From NCBI RefSeq assembly GCF_938045595.1, contig NZ_CALIBB010000210.1:1-11038 (forward strand): a stretch of 11,038 bases of DNA, in the 5' to 3' direction. Source of the DNA: an uncultured Campylobacter sp. (GTDB lineage: Bacteria > Campylobacterota > Campylobacteria > Campylobacterales > Campylobacteraceae). Under the pieces are notes generated by a model. The model was not told the DNA's origin. It did not search any database and was given only the letters and a program-made list of their open reading frames with translations. Shown here one piece after another: positions 6,615-11,038 of the stretch. The number at the start of each line of letters is the position of its first letter. Within the stretch, counting starts at the first letter, position 1. The position numbers were made by a program, and so were the translations under genes.

Positions 6615-7335
6615 AGCTGTAGTTTTTGACTTAGACGGGACTATTTATTTTGGGAGTAAAATTGCCGATTTTGCTTTGCAAACTATAGATGAGCTTGAAT
6701 CCAATGGTTATAATGTCTTATTTTTTACTAATAATTCAACTAAAACAAGAGTTGAAATTTTAGATAAATTAATTCATATGGGTATAAGAACTACTGTAGA
6801 TAAAATATATACCTCAGCTTATGCTAGTGCTATATTTTTGCAAAGAAATGATCTAAGAAATATATTTTTAGTTGGTAGCCGTGGTTTTAAAAGTGAATTA
6901 ACGAATGCAGATATAAATGTCGAGGATGAGTATAGTTGTGAAGCCGTGGTAATTGGGCTTGATTTAAATTTTAACTATGAAATTTTATCAAGAGCTCTTA
7001 TTGCATTACAAAAATCTCGTAGAATAATAGTGGCAAATACAGATAAAAATTTCCCGGTAGAAAATGGTCTTTTAAGACCTGGTGCCAATGCTATGCTAAG
7101 TGCAATACTTGGTAGTATTGATGAAGAAATTAAGCTGGATATAGTAGGAAAGCCAAATCCTTTTATGCTCGAAATTTTATGTAAGGATTGGGGGCTTGAT
7201 AAACAGCATATCGTTGTGGTAGGTGATAGGATAGAAAGTGATATGGCTATGGCAAAGAATTTTAATTGTAAAGGAATTCTAGTTGGCAATAATATTACAT
7301 TGCTGGATGTTAAGAATAAAATTTTAAGGAGCTAA
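6607..7335 (+). CDS. HAD superfamily subfamily IIA phosphatase (NagD-like)
   Basis: Probable cytoplasmic phosphatase of 242 residues, usual for NagD or 4-nitrophenylphosphatase-like proteins. Motif I is DLDGT (8-12) with nucleophile D8 and acid D10. Motif II is TNNST (41-45), motif III has K182 in GKPNP, and motif IV is GDRIESD (206-212) with the metal Asps D207 and D212. The C2a-type cap lies between motifs II and III (about 60-175). All catalytic residues are present. It overlaps the ThDP gene by eight bases and lacks a good Shine-Dalgarno, so translation is probably coupled. The substrate cannot be read from sequence. Its place between a 2-oxoacid enzyme and an aldolase suggests a phosphorylated hydroxy- or oxoacid, or a phosphorylated sugar precursor. 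The codon use is more AT-rich than in rfbG, hinting at a separate origin. Confidence 0.85.
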   Translation: MNKAVVFDLDGTIYFGSKIADFALQTIDELESNGYNVLFFTNNSTKTRVEILDKLIHMGIRTTVDKIYTSAYASAIFLQRNDLRNIFLVGSRGFKSELTNADINVEDEYSCEAVVIGLDLNFNYEILSRALIALQKSRRIIVANTDKNFPVENGLLRPGANAMLSAILGSIDEEIKLDIVGKPNPFMLEILCKDWGLDKQHIVVVGDRIESDMAMAKNFNCKGILVGNNITLLDVKNKILRS

Positions 7336-7336
7336 A

Positions 7337-8122
7337 ATGAATGTTTTAGAATACGAGATGATCGATATTCTTAAAAGACTTAAAGACGAATACGGTGTTT
7401 TTGAGATCAAAGCAGAGTACGAGAATGAAGGCAGCAGGCAGGAGGAGCTTTGTAGGCTAAAAGATATTACCTCTAAAGTTGGGCTTCCTATTATTATGAA
7501 AATTGGAGGTGTCGAAGCGGTAACCGATATATATAACGCTATTACTCTAGGTGTAAATGGTATCATAGCACCGATGGCAGAAACAAAATTTGCCGTTAGT
7601 AAATTTTTGGGAGCTATAAACACTTTCGTTGCTGAGGATAATCGAAATGACATAGAATTTGCGATTAATGTAGAAACTATAACCTGCTATGATAATTTTG
7701 ATGATATTCTATCCTTGCCTAATATAAATACTCTTTCTGGCGTAACAATCGGAAGAGTCGATTTTACAAGTTCGATGGGTAAAGATAGGAGCTTTGCAGA
7801 TAGTGATGAAATGCTAAAACATTGTGAAAATATTTTTACTAAAGCGAGAGCTAAGGGATTAAAATGCGGTTTAGGTGGAGCCATATCCGCGAAGTCATGC
7901 GATTTTATTAAATATCTCATTTCCAAAGGACTACTTGATAAATACGAAACGCGAAAGATCGTATATTGCAAAGATGCTGTAAACAATATGGAAGCCGGAA
8001 TTTTAGCTGGCGTTGAATTTGAATTAGCTTGGCTTAAAAGCAAGCGTAGGTATTATCACAGAATCAAGTCCGAGGATGAGAAAAGAATCGAAATGCTTGA
8101 AAAAAGGCTAAGCAATAAATGA
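7337..8122 (+). CDS. HpcH/HpaI-family (citrate-lyase-like) aldolase
   Basis: A 261-residue TIM-barrel protein resembling the HpcH/HpaI aldolase / CitE family, which makes or breaks C-C bonds between pyruvate or acetyl enolates and an aldehyde or oxoacid. Seen: the KIGGVEAVTDIYNA strand (55-68), GVNGIIAPMAET (72-83), INVET with E113 and TIGRVDFTSS with D142 (the likely Mg ligands), GLGGAIS (178-184), and YETRKIVY (203-210) near the C-terminus. A charged helical tail follows (about 235-261). A strong AAGGAG at 7326-7331, inside the end of the phosphatase gene, precedes its ATG; the gap to that gene is one base. No aldolase is needed for known CDP-dideoxyhexose or yersiniose pathways, so its presence here is the odd part of the cluster. 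Substrate unknown; making a 4-hydroxy-2-oxoacid donor for the ThDP enzyme is an inference. Confidence 0.75.
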   Translation: MNVLEYEMIDILKRLKDEYGVFEIKAEYENEGSRQEELCRLKDITSKVGLPIIMKIGGVEAVTDIYNAITLGVNGIIAPMAETKFAVSKFLGAINTFVAEDNRNDIEFAINVETITCYDNFDDILSLPNINTLSGVTIGRVDFTSSMGKDRSFADSDEMLKHCENIFTKARAKGLKCGLGGAISAKSCDFIKYLISKGLLDKYETRKIVYCKDAVNNMEAGILAGVEFELAWLKSKRRYYHRIKSEDEKRIEMLEKRLSNK

Positions 8123-9213
8123 AAAAGTACAATAACCATGTTTTTGAAAGTGTAATTATTAATAATGATATGCAAGAAATTGCGAGTAAGATAATGCATT
8201 TAGAGCGACTTGATAATAGTTCATTTCTTATAACTGGTGCATGCGGAATGCTGGCGAGATATTTTGTAATGTTTTTAATATATTTAAATGAGGCATATAA
8301 TTATAATATAAAAATATTCTGTTTAGTTAGAAATAAGAGTAAAGCTATTAGTATGTATGAAGAATTTTATAATAAAGAATATTTTATTATTATGGAAGAT
8401 GATTTACTTCATCCACTTAGTTGTAACTGTGAAATAAACTATGTAATTCATGCCGCATCTTTAGCCAGTCCTCAATACTACTCTACTATCCCAGTAGATG
8501 TTATGCTTCCAAACTCAATTGGGATATATAATTTATTGGAATTTATAAAAGAAAAGCACATAAAAAGTATGTTATTTTTTTCTAGTTGTGATATATACGG
8601 AAATTTAGATTCTACAAATGTTACTGAGGATACTCCAACTTCTAATTTAGAGATATTTGATCCTAGATCTACATATTCTGTTAGTAAAATATTTGGAGAG
8701 ACTCTTTGCAAATCATATGTTAACCAGTATAATATTGATGTAAAAATAGCTAGGATAGCTCATACTTATACTCCCTTAGTAGATATAAAAAATGATTCGA
8801 GAGTATTTTCGTTTTTTATAAAGTGCATTAGCGAAAATAAAGATATAATATTGTATAGCGATGGAAAGGCGAAAAGGCCATTTTGCTATATTACAGATGC
8901 TATATCGGCGTATATTACTATTTTACTTGATGGAAAACTAGGGGAGGCGTATAACGTTGGCAATTTTCAAGAATATAAAAGTATTTTAGAAATAGCTAAA
9001 ATTATTTTGAGTAATTCAAAAAATAAAAAATTAAATATTAAATATGTAAATAGGAATAGTAATGATAGTTATATAGCGAAAAAAAGAGAAAATTTTATTA
9101 ATTTTAGCGATCAGAAATTAAGAGATATTGGATGGGGAAATTTTAATTTGGTGAAAGCCGAAGATGGTTTTTCTAGAGTTTGTAAATATGTGCTAAATTA
9201 TAAGGAATATTAA
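8119..9213 (+). CDS. NAD(P)-dependent extended SDR, sugar nucleotide epimerase/dehydratase/reductase
   Basis: A 364-residue extended short-chain dehydrogenase. The Rossmann motif TGACGMLA (39-46) comes after a 33-residue N-terminal extension. Then come the YVIHAASLASPQYY segment (108-121), SSCDIYG (155-161), the catalytic pair Y186/K190 in TYSVSK, and RPFCYITDAISAY (253-265), typical of sugar-nucleotide SDRs. The extension and the HTYTPLVDI...RVFSFF stretch resemble the SDRs found in many capsule and O-antigen loci, close to UDP-glucuronate decarboxylase and dTDP-glucose dehydratase. Its place between the aldolase and rfbH suggests it reduces or epimerises the modified CDP-sugar, the YerF position in a yersiniose-like pathway, but homology to YerF cannot be tested here. 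The gene is very AT-rich (10 of 60 bases are G/C in 8341-8400) against its neighbour rfbH. It overlaps the aldolase gene by four bases. Confidence 0.8.
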   Translation: MKKYNNHVFESVIINNDMQEIASKIMHLERLDNSSFLITGACGMLARYFVMFLIYLNEAYNYNIKIFCLVRNKSKAISMYEEFYNKEYFIIMEDDLLHPLSCNCEINYVIHAASLASPQYYSTIPVDVMLPNSIGIYNLLEFIKEKHIKSMLFFSSCDIYGNLDSTNVTEDTPTSNLEIFDPRSTYSVSKIFGETLCKSYVNQYNIDVKIARIAHTYTPLVDIKNDSRVFSFFIKCISENKDIILYSDGKAKRPFCYITDAISAYITILLDGKLGEAYNVGNFQEYKSILEIAKIILSNSKNKKLNIKYVNRNSNDSYIAKKRENFINFSDQKLRDIGWGNFNLVKAEDGFSRVCKYVLNYKEY

Positions 9214-10539
9214 ATGAATCAAAAAGAATTAAAACAAGAAATTTTAGAAAAGACAAAAGAGTATTATAGACTGGTTCATGAGCCGGCGCAGCACGCTAAA
9301 TTCGAACCCGGCAAAAGCCATGTGAATTACGCAGGTAGAGTCTTTGATGAGCACGAAATGGTAAATTTAGTAGATAGTTCACTTGATTTTTGGCTCACAT
9401 ATGGCGCATATTCTAAAAAATTTGAAAAAGAATTTGCCAAAATGCTTGGCGTAAAATGGGCATTTTTGGTAAATAGCGGAAGCAGCGCAAATCTACTTGC
9501 ATTTTTTGCACTTACCTCGCCACTTCTAAAAGAGCGCCGCATAAAAAAGGGCGACGAAGTCATAACAGTAGCGGCAGGCTTTCCTACGACGGTTGCACCT
9601 ATCGTGCAATATGGTGCCGTTCCAGTTTTCGTCGATATGGAGCTTGAATATTTTAATATAGACCATACGAAGCTTGAGCTTGCGCTTAGCCCAAAAACGA
9701 AAGCCGTCATGGTAGCTCACACCCTAGGAAATCCTTTTAATATAAAAGCCGTGAAGGAATTTTGCGATAAGCACGATTTGTGGCTTATCGAGGATAACTG
9801 TGACGCTCTGGGCTCACTGTATGAGGGCAAGTCAACCGGCACATGGGGAGATATAGGCACAAGTAGCTTCTATCCGCCTCACCATATGACGATGGGCGAG
9901 GGTGGCGCTACCTATACGAATAATCCGCTACTTAAAAAAATTATGCTAAGTATGCGTGATTGGGGGCGCGATTGCTGGTGTGAGAGCGGCGTAGATAATA
10001 CCTGTGGCAGGCGTTTTTCGCAAAAATTTGGTGAGCTACCGCTTGGATACGATCATAAATACGTTTATTCGCACTTCGGATTTAATTTAAAAGCCTCTGA
10101 TATGCAAGCTGCCGTAGGATGCGCTCAGATAGAGAAATTTTCTAACTTTGTGCAGCGTCGTAGGCAAAATTTTAAAAAGCTTTATGATGGCTTAAAAGAT
10201 ATAAAGGAGCTCATTTTGGTTAAAGCTCAGCCGCATTCCGAGCCTAGCTGGTTCGGCTTTATGATGACGGTTGCAGACGGGGCAAAATTTAGTAGAAACG
10301 AGCTTAGCGAGCATCTAGAGAAGGTGGGCGTGCAAACAAGAAATTTATTTGCAGGCAATATGATCAAGCATCCACTATTTGCAGACCTTGAACTCGGAGC
10401 CGATTATAAAATTTCAGGCGAGCTAAAAAATACCGATAAGATAATGAAGGATAGTTTCTGGGTGGGGGTATACCCTGGAATGAGCGATGAGAAGATAGAG
10501 TATATTATAAAAGCAATTAGGGGATTTGTTATTTCATGA
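9214..10539 (+). CDS. rfbH: CDP-4-keto-6-deoxy-D-glucose-3-dehydrase (E1)
   Basis: PMP-dependent [2Fe-2S] enzyme that removes the C3 hydroxyl of CDP-4-keto-6-deoxyglucose. The 441 residues have the aminotransferase type I fold. The usual PLP lysine is replaced by histidine in SFYPPHHMTMGEGG (H223, matching H220 of Yersinia E1), so the enzyme dehydrates instead of transaminating. D194 should bind the pyridine nitrogen. The four cluster cysteines C196, C254, C256 and C264 sit exactly three positions after C193, C251, C253 and C261 of Yersinia E1. ColD, the GDP-sugar relative with His, lacks these cysteines. The ATG follows the SDR stop directly, with AAGGA at 9202-9206 seven bases upstream. E1 needs the NADH reductase E3 (RfbI/AscD/DdhD), which is not in the window. 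Unusually, four genes separate rfbH from rfbG. Confidence 0.96.
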   Translation: MNQKELKQEILEKTKEYYRLVHEPAQHAKFEPGKSHVNYAGRVFDEHEMVNLVDSSLDFWLTYGAYSKKFEKEFAKMLGVKWAFLVNSGSSANLLAFFALTSPLLKERRIKKGDEVITVAAGFPTTVAPIVQYGAVPVFVDMELEYFNIDHTKLELALSPKTKAVMVAHTLGNPFNIKAVKEFCDKHDLWLIEDNCDALGSLYEGKSTGTWGDIGTSSFYPPHHMTMGEGGATYTNNPLLKKIMLSMRDWGRDCWCESGVDNTCGRRFSQKFGELPLGYDHKYVYSHFGFNLKASDMQAAVGCAQIEKFSNFVQRRRQNFKKLYDGLKDIKELILVKAQPHSEPSWFGFMMTVADGAKFSRNELSEHLEKVGVQTRNLFAGNMIKHPLFADLELGADYKISGELKNTDKIMKDSFWVGVYPGMSDEKIEYIIKAIRGFVIS

Positions 10540-11038
10540 GAGAGGGGAAAAAACTACAATTCCGCGACAGTTATACTGTTTATTTGATTCTTTTGATTCC
10601 AGTAGCATTGAATATTTTGACTTTTAATAAATATATGCCATTTACGGATGGGTGGTGGGAAACATTTGGATATTTAAATAATAAAGGATTGACCCCTGGT
10701 AAAGATTTCTATTTACCTTGGACACCGTTATTTGTATATGTAAATAGTTTTTATCAAAAATTATTCGGCGTTGATTTTTTTACCTTTAGATTGATCGGGA
10801 TTTTTATATTTTATATAGAGATTTATGTCTTTTATAAACTTTTATCTCAGTTTTTTCCAAATTTTAACAGTGCTATAGCTGCAGTATTTACTAATTTTTT
10901 ATGGGTTTCTATGCCTGCATTTATGCCAAAAGATTATCATACATATCTTTATATTTTTGAATTTTTATCTGTATTGTTCTTCGTTAAAGCTATAAAAAAT
11001 ATAGATAAATTTAAATATTATATATATACCATAATAGC
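10536..11038 (+). CDS. Multi-spanning membrane protein, possibly a GT-C glycosyltransferase (3' end outside window)
   Basis: Open frame from the ATG at 10536 to the window end, 167 codons seen, overlapping the rfbH stop by four bases (ATGA). AGGGGA at 10519-10524 is a weak ribosome site. After a basic start (MREGKKLQFRDS) there are hydrophobic segments at about residues 13-30, 80-100, 112-130 and 138-150. The first external loop has an acidic-aromatic motif, TDGWWETFGYLNNKG, then TPGKDFYLPWTPLF. A short acidic motif followed by 'G..P..DFY..W.P' in the first loop is the pattern of GT-C enzymes (GT39/ArnT-like), which use lipid-linked sugars outside the inner membrane. This suggests sugar transfer onto a lipid-linked glycan, but a flippase, polymerase or uncharacterised membrane protein cannot be excluded. 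It is AT-rich like the SDR gene. Confidence 0.65.
   Translation, partial: MREGKKLQFRDSYTVYLILLIPVALNILTFNKYMPFTDGWWETFGYLNNKGLTPGKDFYLPWTPLFVYVNSFYQKLFGVDFFTFRLIGIFIFYIEIYVFYKLLSQFFPNFNSAIAAVFTNFLWVSMPAFMPKDYHTYLYIFEFLSVLFFVKAIKNIDKFKYYIYTII

Noticed and set aside
8119..9213. SDR as CDP-abequose, CDP-paratose or CDP-tyvelose enzyme
   Set aside because: It has a 33-residue N-terminal extension and motifs closer to capsule-locus SDRs; no specific match to RfbJ, RfbS or RfbE could be supported, so it is left without a symbol.
1..11038. CRISPR arrays, tRNA/rRNA genes, insertion sequences
   Set aside because: No spaced direct repeats, no tRNA cloverleaf or rRNA stretch and no transposase or integrase reading frame were found on either strand.

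Overview
The window looks like the chromosome of a Campylobacter-type epsilonproteobacterium (Campylobacterota). ThrRS and IF3 read like Campylobacter proteins, including the shortened ThrRS N-terminus. The strings 'aaattt' and 'attttaaa' recur in and between genes. The housekeeping genes are clearly GC-richer than in C. jejuni (31 of 60 bases are G/C in 961-1020), which fits the oral/GC-richer branch of the genus; the species is not resolvable from here.

Layout, all genes on the + strand. (1) 1-215: the 3' end of an MFS (Bcr/CflA-like) drug transporter. (2) 318-2659: a core thrS-infC pair. infC starts at a TTG that overlaps the thrS stop. The thrS leader holds a 7-base-loop hairpin resembling a tRNA-Thr(UGU) anticodon arm. 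(3) 2660-2949: an AT-rich spacer with a terminator-like hairpin, possible alternative pairings, a putative extended -10 and a (CT)11 dinucleotide repeat. (4) 2950-11038: one tightly coupled surface-polysaccharide operon that runs off the window. Junctions are gaps of 0-3 nt or overlaps of 4-8 nt.

The operon encodes RfbF (CDP-glucose synthesis), RfbG (4,6-dehydration), an acetolactate-synthase-like ThDP enzyme, a HAD-IIA phosphatase, an HpcH/HpaI (citrate-lyase-like) aldolase, an extended SDR, RfbH (C3 deoxygenation; the Fe-S cysteines and active-site His are visible) and the start of a multi-spanning membrane protein that may be a GT-C glycosyltransferase.

RfbF, RfbG and RfbH define a CDP-3,6-dideoxy-4-ketohexose pathway. 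An acetolactate-synthase-like enzyme in that setting recalls YerE of Yersinia yersiniose A synthesis, which adds a two-carbon acyl unit from pyruvate to the C4 ketone. The extra aldolase and phosphatase between the ThDP enzyme and the SDR are the novel part. I infer that they may make or process the 2-oxoacid donor, giving a branched-chain 3,6-dideoxy sugar with a side chain other than that of yersiniose. The RfbH electron donor (an RfbI/AscD/DdhD-type reductase) is not in the window. The CT repeat before rfbF suggests that expression may be phase variable.
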